Assembly: GCA_003152075.1 (NCBI GenBank)
Contig: PLZG01000072.1
Coordinates: 75,099 to 139,098 of the forward strand
Source of the DNA: a candidate division FCPU426 bacterium
GTDB lineage: Bacteria > Oederibacteriota > Muellerivitia > Muellerivitales > Muellerivitaceae
Length of the DNA: 64,000 bases
Direction of reading: 5' to 3'
The stretch's first letter is position 1; the number at the start of each line of letters is the position of its first letter. Positions 48,951-59,900 of the stretch are shown here, one piece after another. The notes beneath the pieces are model-generated. The model worked only from the letters and a program-made list of their open reading frames with translations. It had not been told where the DNA came from and made no database searches. The translations under genes were made by a program, and so were the position numbers.

Positions 48951-50806
48951 ATCTCAATTCTATAAACCGAAATCGTCTTCCTGGCCCATTTCATCTCAAA
49001 ATCCACTTTTTCCACGGGTAGTTTGCTTTCCTGAAGGAACTTTTTCACTTCCGGATCGTCTGCCACGCTTTGCGTAAAACCAATCTGCCCCGCTCCGGCT
49101 ACCGCCTGGATCTTGGCGCCTAAGTTGACCGTATTTCCGAAATAATCGATGTTGCTATTCAGGTTCACCGCCAGGCAGGACCCCGTGTTCATCGTCACCC
49201 TCAAGCGGAGCCGGGTTTCGGGATTCTTCCCGTTGAAATACTTCTGCATTTCAACCGCGGCCTTCAAGGCGTCCAGGGGATGGGTGAAGGTCGCCATGAC
49301 CGCGTCCCCGATGGTCTTAATGACAGCGCCGTCATTATTTTTCACCGCCTCATAGGCCTTCAGGAAATGGCTGCGTACCTCGGCGAAAGCCACCGTGTCG
49401 CCTTCCACCTCGTAAAACTTGGTGGAGCCTACCAGATCGGTGAAAAGGATTGTCTGCACCCCGATTTCCAATTTGATGTCCGAGGCCAAGGCCTCCTGCG
49501 AAAAGAGGTCACGGAAGTTTTGGAGTGAAAAAAGGTCGACCGGCCTTAAGGTGTCCTGGTCCATCTGGCTTTCTTCCAGAATGAAAGTCTTCGCCTCGGA
49601 CGAGGTGTTTTGGAGGACCAGCGTGGGGAAATGGGCGCTCTTGAAGGATTGCTGTGACAAGTTGTCCGGCCATTTCACCTGCTCCTGGGCGGTCCGCTCG
49701 TCGATATCCAAAAGGTTATAAAGTTCCTGGCCCTGAATGCGCAGGCGGTACCGCCCCAGGCTCAAAAGGCTTTGCAGGGCCAGCTCTTCCTTGGGCCGGA
49801 TGGTTTTTTGCATTTTAATGTGTGGCTTCTTCCCCGCCTCGGCGGCGCAAAAGACCATCTTTTCCACTTTCCGGATGGAGGGATGGACATGGAAGGTCAC
49901 TTCCAGGGAGTTCATGGAAGTGGCGTCAAAATCGATTTTGCAGACTTCGCAGTTCCCGCGTTTAGGGATTTTCCCCAGGCTTTGGACCTCCTCCCTCACT
50001 CCCCGGCAATGGGGGCAGATCACGTCCCAGGTCAGGTTGAAAAGTCCCCGCCGGGTCGCGGCCAGGAAAGCCAAGAGCAACTCCTTTTCCCTTACGTTCC
50101 ATTCCCGGGCGAGAAATTTGACACGGATACGGTAAATGGAATCGTCCGGCGCGGTTTCCACGAAACGGACCATTTGGTCGGCCAGTGCCGGTTGGATTCC
50201 GTCCTCCAACAGATTTTGCCGGATGTTTTTCAATCTTTCCCGGGCGGCGGCCGGAAGTTTGACCGCGTGCGCCGGGGAGACGAGGGCCCCCTGACCCTGG
50301 ATGGCCGCCACGATTTCCTTCAAGGCCTTTCCATAGCCCGTCTTAATTTGTTTGAGGCCGATGTTGATCAAGAGCCGGGCCTTAAAACCCCTTGGAATCC
50401 AAGATAAATAAACCGTCAGGAGGGTATGGCCAGGTTGGGGCTCCTCAAAAAGATACCGGGCCCTCATGTAATAGGGGAGGCCTTGGCTGTAAACCCGGGT
50501 ATGGCTGAACTCTTTCCCGTATTCCCATTCCCAGGGGTCCTCTTCCCAAACCATTTTGGTTCCCACATTGACCGCGAAGCCCTGCAGTCGGCCGTTTTTT
50601 TCCGTGAATTTCATTTCCCCCAACCCCACCCGGCGGTTAAAGGTGGAAAGATCGGCCAGGTAGGGCCAAAGTTTCTCCACGGAAACGGGCAGGTCGAATT
50701 TCCAGAAGAAATGCATGGGTTTTCCCTTTCGAAGCCATTCCTCGGGCCAGGGATATTTCTTTAAGAATTCCTCGAGAGTTAATCCATCCGAAACGGTAGT
50801 AGACAT
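48944..50806 (-). CDS. Class III nucleotidyl cyclase with SRPBCC and DUF5939-like domains
   Basis: This 620-residue protein has an N-terminal SRPBCC lipid/ligand-binding fold (about 25-185). A middle DUF5939-type region follows with a zinc-ribbon-like pair (CPHC and CEVC, about 265-300). The class III cyclase domain lies at about 440-610: FTDLVGSTKF with the first metal Asp and TIGDAVMATF with the second. GNTVNLGAKIQ has the catalytic Asn, but Lys where Arg usually stabilises the transition state. It makes cAMP or cGMP from the nucleotide triphosphate. The start is the ATG after GAGG. Its stop overlaps the acyltransferase start. Confidence 0.88.
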   Translation of the reverse strand: MSTTVSDGLTLEEFLKKYPWPEEWLRKGKPMHFFWKFDLPVSVEKLWPYLADLSTFNRRVGLGEMKFTEKNGRLQGFAVNVGTKMVWEEDPWEWEYGKEFSHTRVYSQGLPYYMRARYLFEEPQPGHTLLTVYLSWIPRGFKARLLINIGLKQIKTGYGKALKEIVAAIQGQGALVSPAHAVKLPAAARERLKNIRQNLLEDGIQPALADQMVRFVETAPDDSIYRIRVKFLAREWNVREKELLLAFLAATRRGLFNLTWDVICPHCRGVREEVQSLGKIPKRGNCEVCKIDFDATSMNSLEVTFHVHPSIRKVEKMVFCAAEAGKKPHIKMQKTIRPKEELALQSLLSLGRYRLRIQGQELYNLLDIDERTAQEQVKWPDNLSQQSFKSAHFPTLVLQNTSSEAKTFILEESQMDQDTLRPVDLFSLQNFRDLFSQEALASDIKLEIGVQTILFTDLVGSTKFYEVEGDTVAFAEVRSHFLKAYEAVKNNDGAVIKTIGDAVMATFTHPLDALKAAVEMQKYFNGKNPETRLRLRVTMNTGSCLAVNLNSNIDYFGNTVNLGAKIQAVAGAGQIGFTQSVADDPEVKKFLQESKLPVEKVDFEMKWARKTISVYRIEIW

Positions 50807-50830
50807 AATCCAACCTCGAAAGGAATTTTT

Positions 50831-50961
50831 CACCGCCACGACCGCCACGATAATCAAAAAACACACAAGAACTTTTGATTTTCAACAACTCGTCAGCCTT
50901 ATTCTTCTCCCAATATCTTCCAGTTTTCGTCTTTCGTGGCGCCCGTAGCGTTCGTAGCGGT
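50831..50961. repeat. R1 inverted repeat, downstream flank of the GxxExxY gene
   Basis: CACCGCCACGACCGCCACGA on the left pairs with TTTCGTGGCGCCCGTAGCGT and TCGTAGCGGT on the right. The right arm ends 18 bases from the stop codon of the nuclease-fold gene. Confidence 0.8.
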
Positions 50962-50979
50962 AAACTGTTTATTTATTTT

Positions 50980-51402
50980 TTAATGCCTTGATAAAACAAC
51001 CCGCTTTAATCCTTTTTTGAGAAGGCGAATATTGAAATTGATCAAAAATCCAAGCTGGTTTTCCGTTAGTTTTAGATAAGTAAGAATTTGAGCTTCGTGA
51101 ATAGGTATTATTAACTCTACCGCTTTGACTTCCACAAATACCCGGTTTTCCACCCATAAATCCAGGCGAAAACCCACATCCAACCGAACCTCCCCATAAT
51201 TCAATGGTACAGGCGCCTGTCGTTCTATCTTTAAACCACGCTTGTTTATCTCATAAGCCAAGCAAGCTTCGTAAGCGTTCTCCAAAAGCCCCGGACCAAG
51301 AGTTCGATGGACTTTAAAAGCCGCTTCAACTATTTCCGCCCCTACTTTATCCGTCTCCGGATCCACCTCTTTCAATAGACTGCTCGCATCTTCAATAGCC
51401 AT
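50980..51402 (-). CDS. GxxExxY protein (PD-(D/E)XK nuclease fold)
   Basis: This 140-residue protein has the family-naming motif GxxExxY at residues 38-44 (GLLENAY) and a PD-(D/E)XK-type core: Asp81 in FRLDLWV and Glu91/Lys93 in VEVKAVE. The family (PF13366) has no established function, though the fold suggests DNA cleavage. The start is the ATG after AAGGAAAAACTCC, 12 codons into the open frame. It is bracketed by R1 repeat arms on both sides, parallel to the R2-flanked GIY-YIG gene. Confidence 0.92.
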   Translation of the reverse strand: MAIEDASSLLKEVDPETDKVGAEIVEAAFKVHRTLGPGLLENAYEACLAYEINKRGLKIERQAPVPLNYGEVRLDVGFRLDLWVENRVFVEVKAVELIIPIHEAQILTYLKLTENQLGFLINFNIRLLKKGLKRVVLSRH

Positions 51403-51480
51403 GGAGTTTTTCCTTCTAGTTATTTCCTGATTTATCACCTTCTTTCTTTGACGTTTAAACTAAACCAAAAGTTCAAGGAT

Positions 51481-51550
51481 CATCAGTTTTGGTTTTCCGA
51501 TAATATTCCGGGTTTTCGTCTTTCGTGGCGACCGTGGCGTTCGTGGCGGT
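51481..51550. repeat. R1 right half, upstream flank of the GxxExxY gene
   Basis: TTTCGTCTTTCGTGGCGACC and GTGGCGTTCGTGGCGGT match the right arm of the copy at 50831-50961, including about 20 bases of its inner flank (GATAATATTCC-like). No left arm is present here. Confidence 0.7.
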
Positions 51551-51556
51551 GAAATA

Positions 51557-51892
51557 TTATTTAAGTAGTGCGTCGATTTTGGCCGCGCAGATAAAGTCGT
51601 TCTCCGACAGTCCTTTGATGGAATGGGTCATGTATCGCACCTCGCAGGTTTTGTAACCCACTTCCAGGTCTGGATGGTGGTCCTCCCTATGGGAAATAAA
51701 AGCTGTCGCGTTCACGAAGGCCATAGTTTCATGATAATTCTGGAAAGTATAGGTTTTCACGATCTCGCCGTTCACCAGCGTCCATCCGGTTAGCATCGAA
51801 AGATAACTGTTGATCTCGGTCGCATCGAAGGGCTTTGTGCCCCCCTCGCAGGGTTTGCATTTTTTGGTTATCAGACTTTCGGCGTCACTCAT
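51557..51892 (-). CDS. phhB: 4a-hydroxytetrahydrobiopterin dehydratase (PCD)
   Basis: This 111-residue pterin-4a-carbinolamine dehydratase dehydrates 4a-hydroxytetrahydrobiopterin so that the pterin cofactor of aromatic hydroxylases can be recycled. The active-site motif is intact: HREDHHPDLEVGY (His68, His72, His73, Asp75). No hydroxylase gene lies nearby, so it may also serve in molybdopterin-like metabolism, as proposed for stand-alone forms. The ATG follows GGAGAG. Its tail touches an R1 half repeat. Confidence 0.93.
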   Translation of the reverse strand: MSDAESLITKKCKPCEGGTKPFDATEINSYLSMLTGWTLVNGEIVKTYTFQNYHETMAFVNATAFISHREDHHPDLEVGYKTCEVRYMTHSIKGLSENDFICAAKIDALLK

Positions 51893-51983
51893 GAGACTCT
51901 CCAGATTTATAGGATTGGGACAATTCTTGTATGAAGATTTTTGATCAGGGCAATGGAAAAATCAAAGGGCTAAATTGGGATTC

Positions 51984-53813
51984 CTATTTCCGGGCGTGAC
52001 GTGAAGGAACAACCCTTTTGCTCACAACCCTTTGGCCCTCGGTCCCATCGGAGTCCACGGCAGTGATGGCGAAATAGTATTTCTTTCCGTTTTTCAAGGG
52101 GTGCAGGTTCGCGCTGAGGGCCTTGCGGGGGCCCTTGGTGGTTAAGAGCTTGTAGGTTCTCTTGTTGGTGGAAACGTAAAGGTTATAACCAACTGCTCCT
52201 TCCACGCCGTGCCAAGAAAGTTTAGCTAATTTATTTCCAGGCTTCGCGGTGAACTTTTCCACACGCCCAAGGGGAGTTTTCGCGATGGGCTCGGTCACGG
52301 CTTTCAGAAGGTCGGACAACTTGGCCGTCACGGGCGCGGAGGGGTCGCTTTCTTTTCCGGCCTTGGTGAGGGCGGTGACGATAAAACTGTAGGTTTTTTC
52401 AGGGTTCACTTTTTTCAGAACCACTTGGGTTTCGGTGACCGGCTGGGAAGTCAATTTCTGGGACGCTTTACCCTGCTCATCGACCATGTAAAGATTGAAC
52501 CCGGCCACATCGGCCGAGGCAGCGCTGTCCCAGGTCAACTGCATGCCCTCGCCCTTTGGGGAAACTTTCAAGCCTGTCGGCGCCGATAAAACCGGGGCGG
52601 CCATTGCGCCGGCGACCGGAATCGCCGATAGTTCGACTTTGGAACTTTCCCTTCCCCCCGCGCTCACCGAGGCCACCGCGAAAGAATAATTCATCCCGTT
52701 GACCAGGTGCTTAAGCTTGATGGAAGTGTCATTGATGGGTTGTTTCGTCAGGGAGGCGAAGGAGGAGCTTCCGGGCCGTTTCACGTAGAGGTTATAGCCC
52801 ACCACGTCCGGGGAACCGGCGGCTTTCCAAGTTAAACTTATGGCACTATCCATGGGGTGGGCCGTGAACCCTGAGGGCTCCATCAAGCTCGCCGCGCCTT
52901 CCGCCCCGAAGCGCAGGATGAAGGAAATCCGGTGGGTGTCCCCCAAGGTTCCGGCCGGCGCATAGGCGTAATCCAGCTGGAAAACGTTGAGGTTCAACCC
53001 AGCTCCCGCCGTCCAATGTTGTTGGTAAGCGTCACCCGTGTAACCGGCCCGAAGGGCGAAGGTCTTGTCGATCCAATACTCGCCCCCGACCCCGGCCTGA
53101 AATGCCTTGGCCTGGATTTGGTAGGAGCCGTCCGCCGATAGGGTGAAAGAATTGTGGGGCACGTCGATAATTTGGTAGGCCAAACCCATCCGGCCCGTCA
53201 TGGGAAGAGGGTCGGCAGCCGAGATGAATTGGACTTGCTGGCCCACGTTGAAGATTCCAGCCCCGATGCGAAGATGTTCAACCGGCGTGGCCAATAGGGC
53301 GGCGTCGCCCCCGAAAGCGGCCGCGTTGTAGCCCGCGATGTTGCGCATAATGTATTTACCCGTGACGCCGAAAGAAATGATGTTCTTGAAGCGGTAGGCC
53401 AGGCCGAGGAAAAAAGCGTTGTCGGCCGTTGAGACGGCCGGGGCGGCTCCGCCGGTGCTGTCAAAGGAGGTCCCCAGGTTAATGACCCCCGCGCCCAAAC
53501 CAAAAGTATTCTCTCCCGCGGGCATAGGAACCGCCACTCCCCCGAAATTGTAGGCCACGTCGCCGAAATAAATCATCCGCAAGTATCCGATTTCGGGATG
53601 TTCTAACAGGGCCAAACCGGCCGGGTTCCAGGTCAGGGCGTTCACGTCATCGGCGATCGCCGTGAAGGCGCCACCCATTCCCTGGCTTCGCGCCCCGCTG
53701 TCGATCTTCAGGAAATCAGCGCCGCTGGTGGTGGGTTGGGCGAATAAGGGCGTGAGGGGCAGGAGCATAAAAACACAGACAAGACAGACGGCAAAAAGCG
53801 ATTTCACCGTCAC
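51984..53813 (-). CDS. PorV/PorQ-like outer-membrane protein with FN3 domains
   Basis: This protein of about 609 residues has a signal sequence TVKSLFAVCLVCVFMLLPL ending in LFAQ. A PorV/PorQ-type barrel follows (about 30-330), with the hallmark SGARSQGMGGAFTAIADDVNALTWNPAGLA. Three fibronectin-III domains (about 345-590) and a basic tail complete it. PorV-type proteins are shuttle/barrel components of type IX secretion in Bacteroidetes and occur with FlgD-tailed cargo elsewhere. The only workable starts are GTGs at 53813 or 53807, inside the arm of an R1 repeat; the open frame continues through the repeat but without a signal peptide. Confidence 0.82.
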   Translation of the reverse strand: MTVKSLFAVCLVCVFMLLPLTPLFAQPTTSGADFLKIDSGARSQGMGGAFTAIADDVNALTWNPAGLALLEHPEIGYLRMIYFGDVAYNFGGVAVPMPAGENTFGLGAGVINLGTSFDSTGGAAPAVSTADNAFFLGLAYRFKNIISFGVTGKYIMRNIAGYNAAAFGGDAALLATPVEHLRIGAGIFNVGQQVQFISAADPLPMTGRMGLAYQIIDVPHNSFTLSADGSYQIQAKAFQAGVGGEYWIDKTFALRAGYTGDAYQQHWTAGAGLNLNVFQLDYAYAPAGTLGDTHRISFILRFGAEGAASLMEPSGFTAHPMDSAISLTWKAAGSPDVVGYNLYVKRPGSSSFASLTKQPINDTSIKLKHLVNGMNYSFAVASVSAGGRESSKVELSAIPVAGAMAAPVLSAPTGLKVSPKGEGMQLTWDSAASADVAGFNLYMVDEQGKASQKLTSQPVTETQVVLKKVNPEKTYSFIVTALTKAGKESDPSAPVTAKLSDLLKAVTEPIAKTPLGRVEKFTAKPGNKLAKLSWHGVEGAVGYNLYVSTNKRTYKLLTTKGPRKALSANLHPLKNGKKYYFAITAVDSDGTEGQRVVSKRVVPSRHARK

Positions 53814-53947
53814 GACGCCACGTTCACCAAGAAAACCATTATCAAGGGACAACATCGAAAGATAAATATTATTGATTTTGTTTTTTTTCATATTTTCAAA
53901 AAAATATTTCAGCCTTGGTGTCGTGGCGATCGTAGCGTCGTGGCGGT
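53804..53947. repeat. R1 inverted repeat between the FN3 giant and the PorV-like gene
   Basis: CACCGTCACGACGCCACGTT and CACCAAGAAAACC on the left pairs with AGCCTTGGTGTCGTGGCGAT and CGTCGTGGCGGT on the right. The arms mix the GCCACGAAC and CACCAAGGT subtypes. The left arm overlaps the first codons of the PorV-like gene. Confidence 0.75.
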
Positions 53948-53968
53948 AAATGATTTTTTTATTTTTTA

Positions 53969-56900
53969 TCATTTTACGACTGCGACTTTCTTGACCAGGT
54001 GGAAGCCCGGGGCCTTGATCTCGACGAAATAGACTCCCGAGGCAACTACCTGTCCGTTGCGGTCGGTTCCGTCCCAAGTGGTGACGTTTGGGGTATCGGC
54101 CGTGGCCGTGCCGGGATAAAGGTATCTAATAACATTGCCCGAGATGTTGTAAATATGAATTTCCACGTCCCCGGTGCTGGGCGGTACATAGGTAATGGTG
54201 AGCTTCTGGCCAGTCATCGGCAGGAGAACGTTGGCGTCAAAGACCATCGTTTTCGAGACTGGGGGCGTGGGGGGGACGACGGGCGCGGGGGTGGTGGTCC
54301 AAGCGTGGTTGGAATTGGGGCTAGCCGTGGGCGGGAAGGGTTCCAGGTAATAAGCCTGAACAAGGTAATAATAGGTCGTATTGGGGCTCACTGAGATGTC
54401 GCTATAGGTGGTAACTGGCGCCAAGGCGGAATTAGTCAACGTGGCGATCTTGGTATAACCCCCGGTGAAGGTGCTGGAGCGGAAAACATAGAAAGATCCC
54501 ACGATCTTGCCCATGTCGTTAGGAAGGGCCCAGGAAAGGTTGATGGTGCTGGTCCCGGTGGCCGTGACGGCCAAGGAGGTGGGCGGATTCAAGTTGTTGG
54601 TGTTGGTCGTCCCATTCACCGGGCCCACCAAGATGCTGGCGTGATTTCCAATGGTGACGCCTGTGGCGTCCACGGCCTGAATGGAATAGTTGGCTGAAGT
54701 GGAGGTTCCTAAACCCGTATCCAAGTACCAGGTTGTGGTAGCAGGTAAGGTTTTCGGGCCCCCGAGAACACCCGTCAAAATATAGTAAGCAACAGGGGGC
54801 GCGCCCGTGACCGGCGCGGAAGGCTGCCAATCGATAAGGTTTTGGCGGTCACCGGCGGTCACGATAAAGGTGGCCGGCGGGGCGGGCGGCGTGCCGGAGG
54901 AGTCGGTGACAGGGCTGGAAGGCGCGCTCGTGTGGCCCTTGGCGTCAATAGCGGCAACCGTGTAAACATAAAGCTGGCCTAGAGTTCCACTGGTATCTGT
55001 CACGGCATTGGAGGCGGACACAATCGTGATGGGTGCGCCGCCGCCCAAGGGCGTCCGGACGAGGTCATACAGGGCCACACCCCAAGGCGTGCCAGGAGCG
55101 GTGAAATTAAAAGTAACGCCGTTCGCCCCGTCCGTGGAATTAAGGCCCGTGGGCGCGAAAGGCGCGTAGGGGAAAGCCGACACGGCACTCGACAAGGCGC
55201 TCGGGATATTATTCGAGCCAACGCCGGCCACTTGGTAAACCACCGTCTGGCCGTTGGTCAAGCCGCTGGCCGCATAGGTGGTCACTGGTCCGGACGTGGT
55301 AAAGATCACGGGCACACCCGCCGGCAGGACCCTCTGGACAACTTTGTAATTCACGATGGTCACGGGGGCCGTGGGAATCGACGCCCCCCAGTTCAAGGCG
55401 GCCTGGCCATTTCCGTCGGTCACGTTCAAGGGAGTGGGAGCGGGCGGGGGAAGCGAGGGAGTGCCGAAAACCGTGGCGCTGTTGGCGCTGACGCCGGTGG
55501 TCGAGCTCGCCACCATGTAATAGTAATAGTTGCTTCCGTTGGTCAAGCCTGAAAAGGTCTTGGGACTAGCTACCGGCCCGGAAAAACCAACGGAAACATA
55601 ACCCGAAAGCTGGCTGGTGCTTTGGAAAAATGTATAGCCCGTAACGGCCGCCCCGCCCAACACCGTAACCGAATCGGTCCAAGAAAGGACGACTTGGGCC
55701 GTGCCTGCCGCCGCGGACAAGGCGCTGGGTGGGTTCACCACGAGGGCAACTGGGGAACCGGGCACGGTGGTTGAGTTAACGCTGATGTCCAGCGAGGTAG
55801 TCACCGCGTTGCTGTCCACGGAAACCAAATAGTAGGAGTAAGAGTTCCCGTCGATAAGCCCCGTAGCCAGGTAACCAGTCACGGTGGGCCCCACGGTGGC
55901 AAGGAGAGTCAGGGGGCCGGGGACGCTCCGGTAAACCTGGTAGGAAGCGATGGGATAGGTTCCGGGCACACCCGCGTTCCAGGTGATTTGGAGTTCCTGG
56001 TCCCCGGTGGCCACGCTCACGCTCGTGGGCGGCCCGGGGGGCTGGATGGGGGTCGCCGTTACCGGGCCGCTCGCCGGGCTTAAGTTCCCCAGGTTATCCT
56101 TTGCTTGCAGGTAATAAACATAAGTCACGCCGTTGGTCAGCCCCGAATCGGTGTAGGACGTCGCCACCGTGTTTGAGATTGTCGAGACCCCGCTCGAAAG
56201 ATTCACTCGGGTGATATTGTAACTGGCGACCGGATAGGTGGTGGCTACCGCCGAACTCCAGGTGAAGTTAACCGCCCCTGGAACCGCCGTGCCCGAAAAG
56301 CTGCCCGGTGGATTGGGCAGGGCGAAGGCCGTCACGGCCACCGCGCTCGTGTAGGTCACCGGACTTTCCTGTCCAGTCCCGTCGTCCGCGGCGATAACGT
56401 AGTAATAAACCCCCGTACCGGTCACGGACCCATCGGAATAGTTGGTGATCGTTATTCCGGAGGCGATGGACGAGTAGGTTCCCGTCAGGGTGGTGGCTTG
56501 GTAAACCGTGTAAGCCGTGACCCCCTCCGAGGCGGCGTTGGGGTCGGACCAGGAAAGATTGACGGTAACCCCTGCGTTGCTGACACCCGAAAGGGCGGTG
56601 ACTCCGGTGGGTTTCGAGGGCGGAATACCGACCATCACGGCGTTTTGGCTCGCCCCTTCTCCCGCCGCATTAACCGCGGTGATCTTATAAATGTAGGACT
56701 TCCCCGGTAGGACGGGGGAGGTTCTCTTGACCGGGAATGTCAACCCCGCGGCGGGGGCAAACCCCATGGAAACGAAGGAAGAGGCCCCCAATTGCTCACG
56801 GTAAATATTGTATTGGGTCACGTCCGCCCCCCCAACGGGGGTCCAAGTGAGGTCCCTGGAAACCCCATCCACGTCAAGAACCGCTGAAACAAGGCTGACC

Positions 56901-59900
56901 GCTGCCGGGTAGGTCAGGGTGGAGAAGGGCCCAGTCAAAGCGCCTGTACCAAAGGCGTTGTTGGTCTGGAGCCAATAGTAAAAAGTGGAATCGGGATTTT
57001 GGGCCAGTTGGGTGACGCCTGTGGTGTTAGCCGGGATGATTTGGCTGACCGCCGCGCCCGCCGTAACCGCGCTGGTGTTGGAATAGAGGGTCAAACTGGT
57101 GGCATTGGAATCCACCCCCGTCACGTCGGTCCAGGTAACCGCGATGTCATTGTTGGTGTTCATCAAAGAAACACCCATGTTCGCGGGGGCCTGGGGCAGG
57201 CGGCCGGTGATTATGCCCGAGGAATAATTACTAATCCCGCCCAGGATTGTGGCGGGTGAGCCCGAACCCGTATTGGTGGCCGTGAGGCGGTAATAGTAAG
57301 TCGTTCCCGTCAAGGCCGTGATATCGGTGTAATTGGTACCCAGGATGCTGGTGGCCAGGGCCGCCACCGGGTTGGGGGAAGTGCCGCGGTAAAGGGTGTA
57401 GAAGCTGACGGCCTCGGATCCCGGATTGGCGACCCAGGTGACGGGGATGGAGGCGGCAGAGGGCGCCGCGCCCAGGCTTACCGGCGCATTAGGCGGCAGT
57501 TGAACACCCTTGAGGATCGTCGCTCCCGCTCCAGCGGTGTTCAGGCCCTGGACCCAGTAAAAATAAGTGACTCCCGCGTTGGCCGTGGTAGGGCTTGAAT
57601 CCGTATAGGACAGGATAGTGGCGGCCAGTGAGGCGAGATTCACCGAACTGGCGAAGTTGTTGGTGGTGCCTTGGTAAACATTGTAACCGGTTAGGTTGCT
57701 GCTGTTGGCGGGTGCCGTCCAGGTCAAAGCCACGCTGGTGTTGTTGGCCAATACGGTCGTCGTGAGGCTGGCCGGGGGCCCCAGCAATAAGGACGCGGTC
57801 ACGCTGGCGGAAGCCAGGCTTTCCCCGCCTGGGAATCCTCCGCCGCCTGGGTTGGTGGCGGTGATTTGGTAATAATAATTGGTTCCCGCTAAAGCGGAAC
57901 CGTCATTAAAGGTAATGGTAGGGCTCGTCGCTTTGCCGATAGAGACGAAACCGCTCACGGGATTCGTGCTCCGGTAAACGGAATAAATCGTGACATTCTC
58001 CGATCCCGGATTGGCGGTCCAGTTCAAGGTGATGGCGGCAGCGGAAGAGGATGTCGTCAAACCCGTGGGCGCGTTGGGCGGTATCTGGAGGCCCGCCGCG
58101 GTGGAATAGGTCACGCTGTCACCCGCGATATTTTCCGCCAGCATGATGTAGGAAACAGTCGAACCCGCGCTTGCCGGGGCCGCGTCGAAATAACTGACTG
58201 AGCCCGCTGGCGGGTGGGTAATACCGGCATAAGCACCACTGTCGATTTTGCGGAAAAGAAGGTATTGGGCCAGGTTGGTGTCCGGATCAAACCAAGTAAC
58301 GCTAATGCTATTGGACCCGTAAATGTAAGACACCGCCTCATTCGTGGGGGCGTTCGGCACCAAGGCCATGGTAAGGGTAACCGAATGGGGCCCGGTGACG
58401 GGGCCGCTGTCCGCCGCCGTCAGGTAATAGGTATGGTTCACGCCATAACTCATGGTGGTATCCGTAACGGAAGTGCCGTTAATGCTCGTGACTGGCCCCA
58501 CTACGTCCCGGTTGAGGATGTAATTCACTACTCCTTCCACTCCCGGGTTCGGATTCCAGGTGAAGGAAATGCTGGTGGTGCCGACGGAGGCCACCGCGAA
58601 GCCGGTTGGTGCCGAGGGGCCTACCCCCTGGGTGACGAAGTTGGATTGGTTGGAATTGATCCCCTTGTTGTCGATGGCCACCACGTAATATTTCCAGGCG
58701 GTCCCGCTGGAAAAGGTTGAGGGCGCGTTGTAGTCGTTGAAAAATGTCACAGCCCCAACGGTGGTGAGAGGAGCGTAAGCGCTGGTCACGGGGGAAGATT
58801 GCGCCTTAAAAATCTGATAGCCCGTAATCGGGCCATTGAGAACATTCACGGGAGCAGGAGGAATCCAGCTGACCATGATGGTGGAAGGCGTGGACCCGCC
58901 AGGATAGATCAGGCTTATAGCGGCAGTGGGTGGGTTGCCCGGCGGCTCACCTGAAGCTTGGGTGTTTTCAGCCGTGAGGCCGCTGATATGGGCTGTTCCG
59001 GGGGCTCCAACACCGGGGGGATATTGGGTGTCAAAAGCCGCCACCTGATAGAAGTAGGTCACGCCGCTGGTGGCTAAAGGTGAATTGATATAAGTCGTGG
59101 TTCCCACCCCTAAAACCGTGGCCAGCAAGGTTTCCCCGCCGGAAGGTCCCATGAACACCTGGTAGCCGCTCACCGGGTAGGCCCCCGCCGCCGCCACAGG
59201 GGTCGGCCAGTTGAGTTGGATGGAAGTTCCCCCGCTTAAGGCCGTCACCGGCCCCGGGGGGTTGGGATTGGCGTAAGCCGTCACCGGGCCGACATTAGCG
59301 GGGGGGGATTGGGCGACTCCGTTATAAGACCTGAGCGAGTAGGTATAACCCGTCAGATTGACCGCGGTATTATCCGTGTAAGTGGTGGTTCCGATACCGG
59401 CAATGGTGACGGTGCCGCCCGCGGCTCCCGTGAGGATGTAGCTGGTGGGGTTTTCGTTGGTGACCGGTTGGGTCCATGACAGGGAAACCGCGCCCCCGCC
59501 GGTGGTGAAATTAATCGGGACGGCCGTCAACCCTCCCGGCGCGCCGGGCACTCCCAAGGTCTTCACGATGGGCACCGAGGGATCGATCGGGGCGTTGCCG
59601 GAGGTCGAGAGCGCGGTTAAAAGGCTGATAGGCCAGCTGTTACTCTCGCTGGTAGCAATGCCTATCATCTGAAGAGTGACCGCCTCATTGACGGCCATGG
59701 GGGAGCCCGCCGTGAAATTTACCGTGATCGTCCCGGGGGCCGAGGTTCCGGAAGGATTGCTGGTGACCACCGCCGAGGAACTCGGGTGCCCGAAAACGGG
59801 GCTGGTCACGGGGGTGTTGAAACTCCAATCGGCCCCCCCCACAAAATTAGGCGGAATTTGGTAGGTAATCTGGGTGAGGGCTGAGGAATATTGGTTGGTG

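Noticed and set aside
53814-54077. Extension of the PorV-like gene upstream through the R1 repeat
   Set aside because: The extra 88 codons are repeat-derived or overlap the end of the FN3 gene and would bury the signal peptide inside the protein.
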